From Anaeramoeba flamelloides (lineage: Eukaryota; Metamonada; Anaeramoebidae): a DNA stretch of 64,000 nt. The position numbers were made by a program, and so were the translations under genes. This document shows, in pieces, positions 1 through 9,919 of this stretch (position 1 is the first letter of the stretch; each line of letters starts with the position of its first letter). Location of the stretch: assembly GCA_027625915.1 (NCBI GenBank), contig JANTQA010000016.1, forward strand, positions 2,113,001 through 2,177,000, read 5' to 3'. The notes under the pieces are model-generated. The model was not told where the DNA came from and did not search any database. It saw nothing but the letters and a program-made list of their open reading frames with translations.

Positions 1-771
1 AAATGATTTGAAAAACAATCTAAGTTGGAAAATAAAAGAATACTACAAAATTATCAAAAATGAAAAATTTAATTTTAAAATTAAAAATTATCTAAAATTT
101 AAATCAAGTACTACATTTCTCAAATTTAAAACCTTTATAAATGGATTAAATAGAAACTCATATGTTTTAAAAAATAAATCTGAATATAACACATATATAA
201 AGAAAGAAAAATGTAAAAAATGCGATTATTGTGCCCATTATTATGAAAATTTAAACCACTTCATTTGGTATTGTGAAAGGTATAAATTTATCAGAATCAA
301 ATGGAAAAAAAAATTATCAAAAATTCTAGATAAGAAATTATATGAAAAAGTTATTCTTAGAACAAATACACAGAAAATCTTCAACATGACCAATCAAAAT
401 TATGAAATTTACTGCGATTGTCGGGAATTTTTTTATCAAAGCTCTTATGGTTAGAAAACTTAAGGTAATAAAGAAAAAATAATAAAAATAAAGTGAAAAC
501 AAAAAATTTTTAAATTAATAAAAAATATATAAATTCGGGCACCCAATGCCCCACTCTGAGAGTCGTGGAATACCAATTATTAATCACGGAATGTGGAATT
601 TTTATCCATTATCGATAATCTTTCTATCGGGTTTTTGCTCCTCCTGTCCAGGACGTGGATAGTTTCTAATTGATCATGAAAATGATATATTTATTTTTTA
701 TATATATTTTTAATTATTTTTCTTCTTCTCTTTTTTTTATTTGATGATTTTTCTTTAATTACTCCTTTCTA

Positions 772-801
<30 letters not shown>
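1..801 (+). mobile_element. 3' end of a LINE (non-LTR retrotransposon), 5' part outside window
   Basis: The reading frame is open from base 2 to a stop at 452-454 and encodes the C-terminal tail of a LINE ORF2-like protein. The key part is a zinc-knuckle-like cluster, CKKCDYC followed by NHFIWYC, then a basic W/K-rich tail. It aligns by eye with the tail of the second LINE at 42193-43550: N-x-L-S-W-K matches N-S-P-S-W-K, LNRNSYV matches LNRYSFV, and the same Cys/His cluster follows. The reverse transcriptase core would lie left of base 1. After the stop come about 340 bases of presumed 3' UTR with an unusually GC-rich patch (535-665), the motif AATTCGGGCA (532-541), a short hairpin (ACTCTGAGAGT) and an AATA-rich tail near 770-800. 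The right boundary is uncertain. Confidence 0.75.
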
Positions 802-803
<2 letters not shown>

Positions 804-1106
804 ACTTTTAAGTTTTTTTATTATTTTTTTACTGTTTTTATTATTTCTTGGTTTTCTTTCTATTTTTCTTGTCTTTGCTTAAAAACAATTTTTTTTCTTC
901 GTATTTTTTAAATAAAAGATATCCTATTAGTGACAACTCTCGCCTGAATTATGGCTAGGTTAAAAAACCCAAATTAATTTAGTGTTTAAAGAAAACAGAA
1001 GGTAATTTTGTTGAATCACCTCTCTTCAATAATAAAAGATAAAAAAAAAACAATAATTAGTATTTTTTGTTATTTAAAAATATTTAAATTATATTTATTA
1101 TTGGTT

Positions 1107-4100
1107 TTAACAACATTCACTTTTTTCTTTCTTTTTTTCATTTCGAAGCTGTATAGTAAGATCCTTTTCGATTTGTTTTAAATTCTTCTTTTTTTTTGAA
1201 TTTAGGGAAATCATTTCTTGTGCTATCACCTCAAACATTTTTTTAATGCCAAATCCCGTTTTAGCACTTGTTTCAAAATATTTTGCAGAATGACTATTTG
1301 TATATTTCTCAATTTCCTCTTTTGAAATTACCCTTTCATGGTTCTTAAGTAGATCATCTATATTATTTATGTATATGTACGTATATTAAAATTAAAGAAG
1401 CGTGTTAAGATAAACAAGATGACATTAAATAAATTATAAGAATGTACAATTTGAGTTTTTTTTTAAACTTTAATAGTAAAAATTTACATCTATTCGTTTT
1501 CTTCTTACAGGTTTATCCCCCCTTTTTTTTTGAAAGTATTTTTAATTTTATTATTATTTCTTATAAACTAGATTCCAAAAATTTGGACACAGTTTAAACA
1601 GTTGAAAGAACATCTTTACTGTACTTTAAATTCAAATTGGAAAGAATTTTGATTTTACAAACAATTTCATTTTTTGTCTTTTTTGTTTTGTTTTCATTTC
1701 CTTTTTTTGCAGTTACGTAATCTGTTTCATTAGATCTCGAAATTTTTTTTCAATGGTTGATAGAAGGTTAGTGTTGAGTTTGTTAAATTGGAAAATCAAA
1801 TACAATTGGTAGATGGTATCTTATCATTTGATCGATCAACAATTGTTGGTGAAATTTCAACAAATTTACCAATACATTTTTTGTTCCGCTCGTTTCATTA
1901 TTTTGGACACACCTGTTTTTTATTTTTGAGTTTTAAATTTTTTTCTTTTGTTTGGATGAAAATGATTACTTATAAAAAACATTAATACCTTGTAACTTAA
2001 ATGTGGTTTTATATTAGGTTTGGGAAAATACAATAAATTGGTTTTTTTTTTGCCTATTTTTGATTTTGGGTGTGTCCAAATTTTTGGAATGGGGTTTATA
2101 TAAACACTAAAAGTCTGAATTTTTTTAAAAATTTATTTTGTGCTTTTTTTTCAAAAAATAAATCTTTTTGAATATTTTTCAATTTACCTTTTTAAGGTTT
2201 CCTTTTATTTTCTCTTCTAAAAAAAGAATAATTCTTTAAAAAATATATTTTTTTTTTGATTTAAAAAGTAGAAAAGAAGAAAAATAAGCAAAAGGTGTAG
2301 TTTGAATTTGGTTGGCAAAGTATTGGAGAAGATAAATTGTGGGTATAAATTTAGATTCTTTAGTATAAGTAGTTTATTTGTATTGGTATTAACTCCTGGT
2401 GAGTCTGGCAACAATACCTTGTTCTGGGATCAATTTCTGTCAAGTAACATATTACACAAACCAGGTGTCGTGTTACAATGTGGATTTTGGAAATTTGGGC
2501 ATAATTTAGAGAAAAGAAAACAACCAACAACCACTTCAACACTCTGTATCCAAAAGAATAATTTTTTTAAAAAATTAAGTGTTTTTTTTTTTTTGTTATT
2601 TTTTTAATATCATTTTTATTTCTCTTTTTGTTTTTTGATTTTGTTGAAAAATAAAAAAATTTTCTTTTCATTTTTTAAAGAAAAGGCTAAATCATGAACT
2701 GTAATCTTGCCTACATTATAGCTAAAATAAAAAATCTAAATAAATTTAGTGTTTTGGGTAAATAGATTAGTTCTAGCAAAAATCCGATTTTTTTGAAAAA
2801 AAAAAATAAATAATTAACCCAGAGATTATGTTTAAAAATTAATTTCGAAATATCTGGATATTGTATTGAAAATACAACTATCTTCGTAAAAAGGAAACAA
2901 AAATAATCAGTCTTTGTTTTTTATACCAATAATTATTGAGAAAATCTTGAAATTCTGATATTAAAAAAATCGTTACTTTTGAAGGTTCCAAATATTATTT
3001 TTAAATATTGGAATACTATAATTTGAGTTTCTATTTTTAGAATTGAAAAAAGAATAAAAAAATACAAAAATGACAATTTTTAATTTATCTATTTTTTCCC
3101 TTGTTGAATTTCCTTTTTCTTGGAAAGAAGAGTTACTAAGGAGAAAAATCAGGTGGTTACCTACTAATACAGTAAGGATAGAAACCAGTCAGTATGGGTA
3201 ACTTGAAAATTAAAAGACAATACAAATTTAAAAACTGGAACGATCAAAAAAGATTCGATCAAAAAGAAAAAAATGGCAGCTACTAAACAACTACCTCTCA
3301 ACAAAGCATTCACGATTTCTTAGAAATAATTAAATGATAAAATTGTAAATAAAAGGATCTTGGCTGTTTTTTGAGTGTTTTTGATAAAAATCGGCTAGTA
3401 GGTTTTTTTTTTAATTTTTTACTAACCGACTTTGAAAAAACCCCTTTTTTTTGTTTTTTAACTTGCTTTTTTTTTTTTTTTTTTTTTTTTCTTTTTTTTT
3501 TTTTTAATTTTTCTTTTTGTTTTTTCAACCAATAAAAAATTGGAACTTTCTCGATTCCAAAATATTTTTTTTTCTTTATCATCTAAATTACTAATTTACC
3601 ATTAGTAACAGAGTGTGTGTCGTCAAGTGCTGTCAAGTGCCTAAGTACCGAGTTTTTTTTTAATTTTTGAGATAAAAAGAAAATTTCTGAAATTTTCTTT
3701 TTATTTCAAAAAGTAAAAAAAAACTAACGATACCAACTTTACAGAATTCAAAAGAATTGAGTAAAATCAAAGATTTAACTCAATTCTTTTAAATTCTGGA
3801 AAACCTAAAGGCGGTTTCTTGAGGTTTTCTGTTTTATTTGTTAAGTGTTCTAGGTTTTTTTTGAGGTTTTCTATTTTATTTCGAAAATCTTTTAGTAAAT
3901 TTAAGAGCAAATTAAAAAAAAAATTATCACATCTTGAAATTTAAAAAGACAGTAAAAAGATGACTACTATTAAACCAAATCCTGGCTTACTTTAAATACT
4001 AATTTCCGAAATGAATTATTGTTTGTTAAAAATTTTATCCTTTTTTTCTCCTTTGAGAAAAGTTCAAAATTCAACATATTTTCGAATTTTTTTAAAAAAA

Positions 4101-7100
4101 ATTATATTTTCGTTGAAACTTAGAAAGAAATCATATTGTCTGTTAAGAAAGTAAACAAAAATAGCCTTGAAAAAAAAATAAAACCACTAAGGTTTGAAAT
4201 AACCCAGTATAAAAAATATACCCGATTCAAAAAAATTACAATAATTATTTTAACTTTTTAAAAAAATAATTACTTTATTATCTCAGATTTTGAATCAAAT
4301 TTTTCTTTTTGTTTAACAAAGATATAACCGAAAAATCACCAAACTATTAAATTAAAAATATTCCCAAAACACTTTTTTAAAACCTGTGAGATTCAACTTA
4401 AAACCTAAAGAAATATTTTTAAATTTGATTATTTCCAATAATAAATTAATAACTTAATCTTAATTGTTTGAGTAAGTTGGAATTAGTAATAACCCAAAGA
4501 TTAAAAGTATATCAATAGATTAACTTTTATTTCTTAAAATTTGAAAAAAAAGATTTACAAACAAATAAAATTAATTCAAATTAATAATTCTAATAATAAA
4601 AATTAAATAAATATTAACAAATAATTAAATTAAACAATTAATATTTTGTTATTTTTATTCTTAATATTGGAAAAAGAATATTGCCTAATCTTTTAAATTC
4701 CAAGAAATTTAATAAATTATTTGTGAATAAAAAAATGTTCAATTGTTTTATAATCCTCAATGATGAAATAAAGATTTGATATTTTTTTTTTGTATTTTTA
4801 AAATAAGATTAATGATTCCCAATTTTATTTGTTCATAAAGACTCTCAAGAAATTACTAAAAGTGAGATTTCATCAAATAAAAATGTTTTGACAAATTTCT
4901 CTCTCTCTTTTTTTTTTTCAAATCAAAGCATTCAAACAAAAAGGATTGGAATCTTTCTATAAAAAAATTAATTAGAAAAAATTTTCGTTTCATAATAATA
5001 ACTCATTTCTATAAAGTTGATAAAGGAGCTGGTTTATCAAGTTTAATTGAATCTTTGTGAAAATAAATGCTCTATTGCCTTTTTTTTTTGGGAATATATA
5101 TATAAGAGTTACTTCAGTCTGTGTACTTTTTAACATACATACCTGAATTAATTAAAAAAGGGCTAATAAAAAAAATTTTTTTTCAGGCATAATCCTTGGC
5201 TCTACTGATAAATTCAAAAATTTTTTTGGTTCAATTTCTATTTAATGAAATACTGATAACCGATAACTCAACTCTCCAAACATTTCCTTAGGAAGAATAT
5301 TTCTTAAATCAACTGATTTTAAAAAAAGTTACTTTACATTTAAACCAATAAAAGTCCCCCTTTGTCTTTATTCAAAACAAATCAAGAATTTAAAAAAATG
5401 GAAATTGAACTTTAAGGTTTGGAACCTATTTTTGAACTCTAAATATATGGTAAATAATTTTTTTTTTAGATTATTTTTTGTGTTGAAAAAAAAAAAAAAA
5501 AGATTGTGTATTATTGTGAATTATCTTTTTATGTTTGTTATTGGTTTTTTTGTTGCCTCATTTTGATTTTTGTGTTCCTTATATATGGTCTTATATTGTC
5601 GGCTAAAAAGTACTATGACTATAATCTCTTAAACAATATGAAAGGGTGAGATTTGTAATATGTCTGAAGAATTCATTTGGGAGTACCTCCTTAATTATAG
5701 ATCAAAACAAGGTGACGATAACCCCTAAAGTGTTACATATATTAATAAATTCAAAAAAAGTTTCTAAAATTTTATACTTCTATTTCCATTTTTGTAAATC
5801 ATATAACTTCAACTTTTAAAACAGTTCTTGACAAAGAATATTTTGAAGACCTAGGAATTTTCCAAAGTTCCATAACACCTAAACCAATAAATTGATTTAT
5901 TCCAAGCTTAAGGGATTAGCGTCTACCAAGGAGAAGCCTCGGAACAAAGTATGTTGTTATTGGACCTAACCACATTCGTGCTACATGGTTCAAAGGTTTC
6001 TAAAAAATCGATTAGTCAAGTAGTAATATTTACTGATCTCAGCAATTAAAAATAATCCATTGTATTTGTAAAAACCCAAACAATTTCAGAATAAAATCTG
6101 CATTTCGCCATAAATTTAAAGGTTGAATTATCAATATTCAGACTTCAAAGTCATAAAATATCTTTCTTAAATTTGTGGCCAAATGTAGATTAGTCGCTAA
6201 AAAATTCGTTTTTTTTTTTAAATTAAATAATTAACGAACAAATTTTTTTGACAAATTATTTCTCAAATCATGGAAATATATTGATACTACAATTAGCTTT
6301 ATCAAAAGTAAACAAAATTTATCATTTTTTGTGTTTTTATGTTGATGATTATTGAGTTAATCTTTGAAATTCAAAAAATGTAAAAATAGTTACTTTTGGA
6401 AGTTCTAAATCTAAATTATTCAATACCAGAATACTGTATTTTGGGTTTCTATTTTTAGATTTGGAAAAGGAATTAAAAAAAATTTTTTCAAAATTAAACT
6501 TTTTTAATTGTGATCATTAGTAAAAAATGTAATAATTTATTGTGCAATAAGATTTATAATAGATTTTTTAGAGCTATTTGAGCCATGGTGCACTAATATC
6601 ATTTACACCCAATTACAACATACTTTGATTATATAGAAATCTATGGTGACGCTAATCCCTTAAGGTAAAAAATTTGAAAAATGAAAAATAAAACAAAAAT
6701 ATTAGAAACATTGATTTGAATATATCAGAAATTTCATAAAATACAAGAAAAAAAACAAAAGAAGTGGGTTGTCTGTAAAATTTGAAATTAAAAATGTGGT
6801 GTAGGTATTTGAATTTAAAAAGGACAGAAATTTCACTTTATTTGCTTTTTAATTTAAGTCATTGTTTTAATTTTCAAAAAAAGCAATATACCAAGCTTTT
6901 TAGGTAGGTTAGTACTTTTACAATATTAAAAACTGATCCTTTGTCTATGGTTTTAAATCATAACTCGCAATATATAGCCAGTTCCACTTTTTAGACACAA
7001 TCTTTAAACAGAAAATTAAGGCACAAAAAAAATCCCTAATTAAGGCAGAAAATTCATATTTTTTCGTAAACTAATTTGTCATAAAAAAATTCCAAAAAAT

Positions 7101-7911
7101 GAGCATTAATTTGTGATTTTTATGTGCCTTAATTTTCGTTGAAAGATTGTGTCTAAAAAGTGGAACTGAATGCCGAAGTATATACTTATAGACAAAGAAG
7201 ATGAGATGAAAAGTTGATGTTAGTCGGAATAGAAATACAAGACAAATTTAAGAAAGACTTACATTTTGTTCCTGCAATATAAATTTTGCAATTTGCTTCG
7301 TTTTCTTTCAGCTCTTTGATCCACTGTTGTAGTTTTTCAAAACTTTGTCTATTGATTAAATCTAGAGGAAGAATATTTCAGAAAGTAATGAATTTTAAAA
7401 CATTTTAGTGATCAGCTCTTGTTGTGAAATGGAAACGGATTTAGACAATTTACAAACCATAACAAACTATCGCAGCATGTGCCTTTCGGTAATACATTCT
7501 TGCCATGGAATTAAATCTTTCTTGTCCAGCAGTGTCCTTTCAGATTAGAAATAGTTTTGGACGAAGATGAGATCAATGGGAAAAAAAGGAAAACAAACAA
7601 AAACAAAAACTAAAAAAGAAAAAGATAAAAGAAAAAGATACCCAAATTCCAAGAATAATGTTCTTTTGACCAACAGTCATCCCTTTCGATGCAAAAGAAA
7701 CACCAATTGTCTGTTTAAAAAAGAAAAGGGATCAATTCAAAGATTATTTTGATGATATTTTGAAAAAAAAAAAGAAAGAAAGAAAAAGCCCATTTACATT
7801 TATCAAATTTTCAGAATAATTATTGTTAATAAAGCGATCAATTAAGCAAGTCTTTCCAACAAAAGTGTCACCAAGAAAAACGATTTTTACATCTGCTTTA
7901 TCTTTACTCAT
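1107..7911 (-). CDS. RAB24: Rab24-type small GTPase, five exons with a 5.9-kb intron
   Basis: Exons on the minus strand are 7911-7798, 7710-7642, 7536-7458, 7361-7263 and 1357-1107. All joins are GT-AG and in phase. The 203-residue product reads MSKDKADVKIVFLGDTFVGKT at its start (P-loop GDTFVGKT), then TIGVSF with KGMTVG, LGIWDTAGQERF (switch II), YYRKAHAAIVCYD, TKYD (guanine specificity), ETSAKTG and a C-terminal ECC for prenylation. The patterns IGxxFxxKxMxVG, LGIWDTAG, AAIVCYD and KEL..C.IY..GTK match animal Rab24, which is also about 203 aa. Animal Rab24 carries Ser where most Rabs have the catalytic Gln (DTAGS for DTAGQ); this copy keeps Gln, so it should hydrolyse GTP normally. Start: the ATG at 7911 aligns with the family N terminus; an in-frame ATG at 7926 would add five residues. 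In animals Rab24 acts in autophagosome handling; the same role here is inference. The last intron (1358-7262) splits the TKxD codon region and is full of repeats. Confidence 0.93.
1562..2102. mobile_element. MITE C: TA-flanked inverted-repeat element, about 540 bp
   Basis: The left end carries ATTCCAAAAATTTGGACACA (1572-1591 region) and the right end its exact reverse complement TGTGTCCAAATTTTTGGAAT (2071-2090). Outside these, both ends continue as TATAAAC read inward, ending in TA dinucleotides. TA target sites with CCAAAAATTTGGACAC-like ends resemble Tc1/mariner-type non-autonomous elements. No transposase is readable; a 65-codon frame at 1788-1985 starts on TTG and resembles nothing I recognise. 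It lies inside Rab24 intron 4. Confidence 0.65.
2300..2540. other. GC-richer island in Rab24 intron, possible decayed coding fragment
   Basis: This stretch has visibly more G and C than its surroundings and open frames on both strands (2302-2607 plus, 2217-2414 and 2360-2542 minus). In one minus-strand frame, interrupted by a stop, Cys/His-spaced residues appear (CPNFQNPHC followed by PGLC). That could be a remnant of a transposon-encoded protein, but I do not recognise a family. I leave it unnamed. Confidence 0.25.
2745..3065 (+). repeat. Dispersed repeat E, copy 1
   Basis: It matches 6190-6485 in the same orientation. Shared landmarks include GTTACTTTTGAAGGTTC versus GTTACTTTTGGAAGTTC, then GGAATACTATAATTTGAG versus AGAATACTGTATTTTGGG, and TTTCTATTTTTAGA in both. 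Divergence is substantial, so the copies are not recent. There is no coding potential. Boundaries are approximate because the flanks fade into AT-rich DNA. Confidence 0.6.
3737..3807. repeat. Palindromic mini-element, copy 1
   Basis: Almost the whole segment is one palindrome: ACAGAATTCAAAAGAATTGA ... CAATTCTTTTAAATTCTGG, with a middle that also pairs (GTAAAATC with GATTTAAC). The right end is CTGGAAAACCTA. The same unit recurs at 9851-9919, 42448-42522, 57668-57733 and 57746-57819. Confidence 0.7.
5109..5632 (+). mobile_element. MITE D, copy 1 (about 520 bp)
   Basis: It is homologous over several hundred bases to 61690-62175 in inverted orientation; a strongly conserved core reads GATAACCGATAACTCAACTC and CTTAGGAAGAATATTTCTTA. 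The ends are imperfect inverted repeats, CAGTCTGTGTACTTTTTAAC at the left and GGCTAAAAAGTACTATGACT at the right, next to TA dinucleotides. The ACTTTTTA core of the ends is shared with MITE A. No open frame of note. Confidence 0.7.
5905..6663. mobile_element. MITE H: element with TTAAGGGATTAGCGTC ends, about 760 bp
   Basis: The inverted ends are CTTAAGGGATTAGCGTC (about 5907-5923) and GACGCTAATCCCTTAAG (about 6645-6661). The interior includes repeat E copy 2 (6190-6485). Just upstream, 5640-5735 looks like a diverged extra copy of the right end (GGTGACGATAACCCCTAAAG). A related string, TTAAGGGATTAG, stands alone near 59793. No coding frame is present. Confidence 0.55.
6190..6485 (+). repeat. 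Dispersed repeat E, copy 2
   Basis: Direct-orientation partner of 2745-3065, inside MITE H. Shared order of landmarks: GATTAGTC, then TTATTGAG..AATC, GTTACTTTTG, GAATACTGTA and TTTCTATTTTTAGATTTGG. This could mean that repeat E is part of a longer family of which the 2745 copy has lost its ends. Confidence 0.55.
6971..7175. mobile_element. MITE A, copy 1 (about 200 bp)
   Basis: The termini are CAGTTCCACTTTTTAGACAC (6979-6998) and its reverse complement GTGTCTAAAAAGTGGAACTG (7149-7168), with further pairing inward (AAATTAAGGCAC with GTGCCTTAATTT). The second copy is at 56379-56580. TA-flanked CAGT-type ends resemble Tc1/mariner-derived MITEs. It is non-coding. Confidence 0.8.
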
Positions 7912-8239
7912 ACAATTTGAATTCAATAATAATCAAAAAGCCTTCTTTGTTAAAAAAAAAAAAATGATAATTTGGATCAAAGGAAAAGAAGAATAAAATT
8001 ATTTATTTTGACGCAAAGCATCCTTAACTCTTCTTGTAATAATCATTAGCTATCGTTTTGTTTCAATTATTTCGATTTAATGGTGATTGTCAAAGATATC
8101 TGTACTATAAAATTCTTTTTCAACTTTATATTTTAAGGTTTATTTACCTGAAAAGAGGATAAAAGAGTTTTTTGTCCAAATTTTAATTACCAGTGTCCGT
8201 GTGTTATTAAGACAACTCTGTCTCAAAAGTCATAAAATA

Positions 8240-8372
8240 TCTTATTCAAAAAAAAATGAAATAAGTCAAAAAATTCCAAAATTGATTTTGTGATTATAAA
8301 TTTTGAGATTCTTTTTGATTTTTTGATCTGTTCCAAATATATCAGATTTTTATTTTTTCTCTTCTTTATTGT
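8240..8372 (+). repeat. Dispersed repeat I, copy 1
   Basis: It matches 63866-63992 in the same orientation: GAAATAAGTCAAAA, AAAATTGATTTTG(T/C)GAT, CTTTTT..TTTT and ATCTGTTC occur in the same order with similar spacing. It is non-coding, with about three quarters identity by eye. The second copy runs close to the window end, so the full length is unknown. Confidence 0.6.
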
Positions 8373-9310
8373 TTTTAAAAAAAAGCTTTTTCCAGAGGTT
8401 TTTAGATAAATATTCAAAGTGGTAATCAAAATATCATTAAATATTTTATCAATAATTCATAAAAAAAACTTGAATAATTAATAACCGATTTTTTTTTTTA
8501 ATTATAGTATAATATGAAAAAAATTGATGACAAAATAATCAAAATTAGTTCTGTGGCTAAAAAATTATCAGACCAAGAGTTTTGACGTACTAATTGAAAA
8601 TAAAAGAAATCAATCTTTCCGCAAAGTTTCGAAATCTATATACTTTTCTGATATTTTAGTATTTTATGCAAATGAGTTTGGGATTGTTTGTTAGATCTAT
8701 TTAAAACCTATAGTTCCAGACGAAAAGCAAAAAATCTAATTTTTTTTAGTCATTTTATTTCAATTTCCTTTTTCAAAAGCCCCATGAACAAAAGGCTACC
8801 TGAAATGCAAAAATGATTATTATTCAAACCTAGCCAAATACTTTATTAAAAACTGGAACTTTTTGATATTCCAAAAAAGTTCATAAAAAAAAAAAAAATG
8901 AAAAAAAAAAAATGGACATTTTTTTACTTTTATAATGGAACTAGAGGCTTTATATTTCTACTTATTTTTTAAATATTCATATATGGTTTGTTATTTTGTT
9001 GTTTGATGAAATTGTATATATATTTTTCTATAATTATTTTCACTCTCTATTAAACGTTTAAAAACCCATTACACATATGGTGATTTTTTATTTTTTATGA
9101 TTCATCAAATTGAGATACATCTTTCTTGTAATCCCACAAGAATAATTTTTTTTCTTAATTTTTGGTAAAATTCCTCAGTTTTTTTGAAAGTTCCATTTTG
9201 GTATTTAGTTTAGACACGAAATGTAGACCTGTAAGAATTTTTTGGAAAAAAAGACCTAAAAGACTATAATATATGATAAGCACATTTACAAATTAAAATT
9301 CAGAGTTTTT

Positions 9311-9363
9311 ATAATTATTATTAAATAATAATAATTATTATTAAATAATAATAATTATTATTA
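9311..9363 (+). repeat. Perfect 20-bp tandem repeat, about 2.6 units
   Basis: The unit ATAATTATTATTAAATAATA repeats at 9311, 9331 and 9351 without mismatch. Each unit is also nearly self-complementary. Confidence 0.85.
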
Positions 9364-9489
9364 AGGATGGGTGATTTGTCAATGTTATTTTTTGTTTGCC
9401 TTTCGTTTTTTTTTTTTTAATTTTTAGAAATTAAAATAAAATTTTTGAAATTTTCTTTTTATTTAAAATAGTTAAAAGCAACCGTATTT

Positions 9490-9735
9490 ATCTTTTCTTG
9501 AGTTTTCTGTTTATTTGGAAAATCAATAGTTTTTCATTAGGTTTTTTTGACTTTTCTATTTATTTTTCAAATAAATAGATTTTCGTTAGCTTTTCTTGAG
9601 TTCTCTGTTTATTTGAAAAATCTAATAAAATTTCATTAGTTTTTTTTTTGAGTTTTCTGTTTATTTAGAAAATCAATAGATTTTCGTTAGGTTTTTTTTT
9701 ACTTTTCGAAATAAACCGAAAATTTATTAAAATTT
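9490..9735 (+). repeat. Degenerate tandem repeat, period about 49 bp, four to five units
   Basis: Units begin near 9493, 9542, 9591, 9641 and 9690. Each carries TTTTCTTGAGTTTTCTGT, TTATTT, an AAATCAATAGA-like block and TTTTCGTTAGG or a variant. The same words (TTCTTGAGGTTTTCTGTTTT, GTTCTAGG) appear at 3815-3860 beside the first palindromic mini-element, so array and mini-element probably belong to one element family. Confidence 0.65.
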
Positions 9736-9850
9736 TCTGTTTATTTCAAAAAGTAAAAAAAACCTAGAACACTTCAAAATAAAATAGAAAACACCAATAA
9801 AACCTAGAACACTTAACAGATAAAACGGAAATTCTAAAGAAAAAAGTGTT

Positions 9851-9919
9851 TTAGTTTTCCAAAATTCAAATGAATAGAGTAAAATCTCATATTTTTCTCT
9901 ATTCTTTTGTACAGTTTTC
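9851..9919. repeat. Palindromic mini-element, copy 2 (diverged)
   Basis: AGTTTTCCAAAATTCAAATG and AATAGAGTAAAAT pair with TCTCTATTCTTTTGTA..AGTTTTCACT around a short centre. It is the same family as 3737-3807 but with more mismatches. It is flanked by CCTAGAACACTT and CCTAGACACTTG words on both sides (9771-9820, 10008-10020). Confidence 0.55.

Larger units (their letters stand above)
1358..7262 (-). other. Giant intron 4 of the Rab24 gene (5,905 bp)
   Basis: The donor reads AAAAT|GTAAGT (minus strand, at 7262) and the acceptor AATATAG|ATGATC (at 1358). Joining gives GGA ACA AAA T|AT GAT CTA, the expected G-T-K-Y-D-L. No coding frame of substance lies inside. It holds MITE C (about 1562-2102), repeat E copy 1 (about 2745-3065), a palindromic mini-element (3737-3807), MITE D copy 1 (about 5109-5632), MITE H (about 5905-6663) with an internal copy of repeat E, and MITE A copy 1 (about 6971-7175). 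A somewhat GC-richer island sits at 2300-2540. Confidence 0.88.

Noticed and set aside
535-665. GC-rich patch considered as a structural RNA or tRNA gene
   Set aside because: No cloverleaf, no A/B box pair; position after a LINE stop codon makes LINE 3' UTR the better reading.
3310-3582. Minus-strand 90-codon frame rich in Lys
   Set aside because: It is a translation of T/A homopolymers inside Rab24 intron 4 that starts on an arbitrary ATG; no family resemblance.
7567-7752. Plus-strand 61-codon Lys-rich frame
   Set aside because: It overlaps Rab24 exon 2 and its flanking introns on the other strand.
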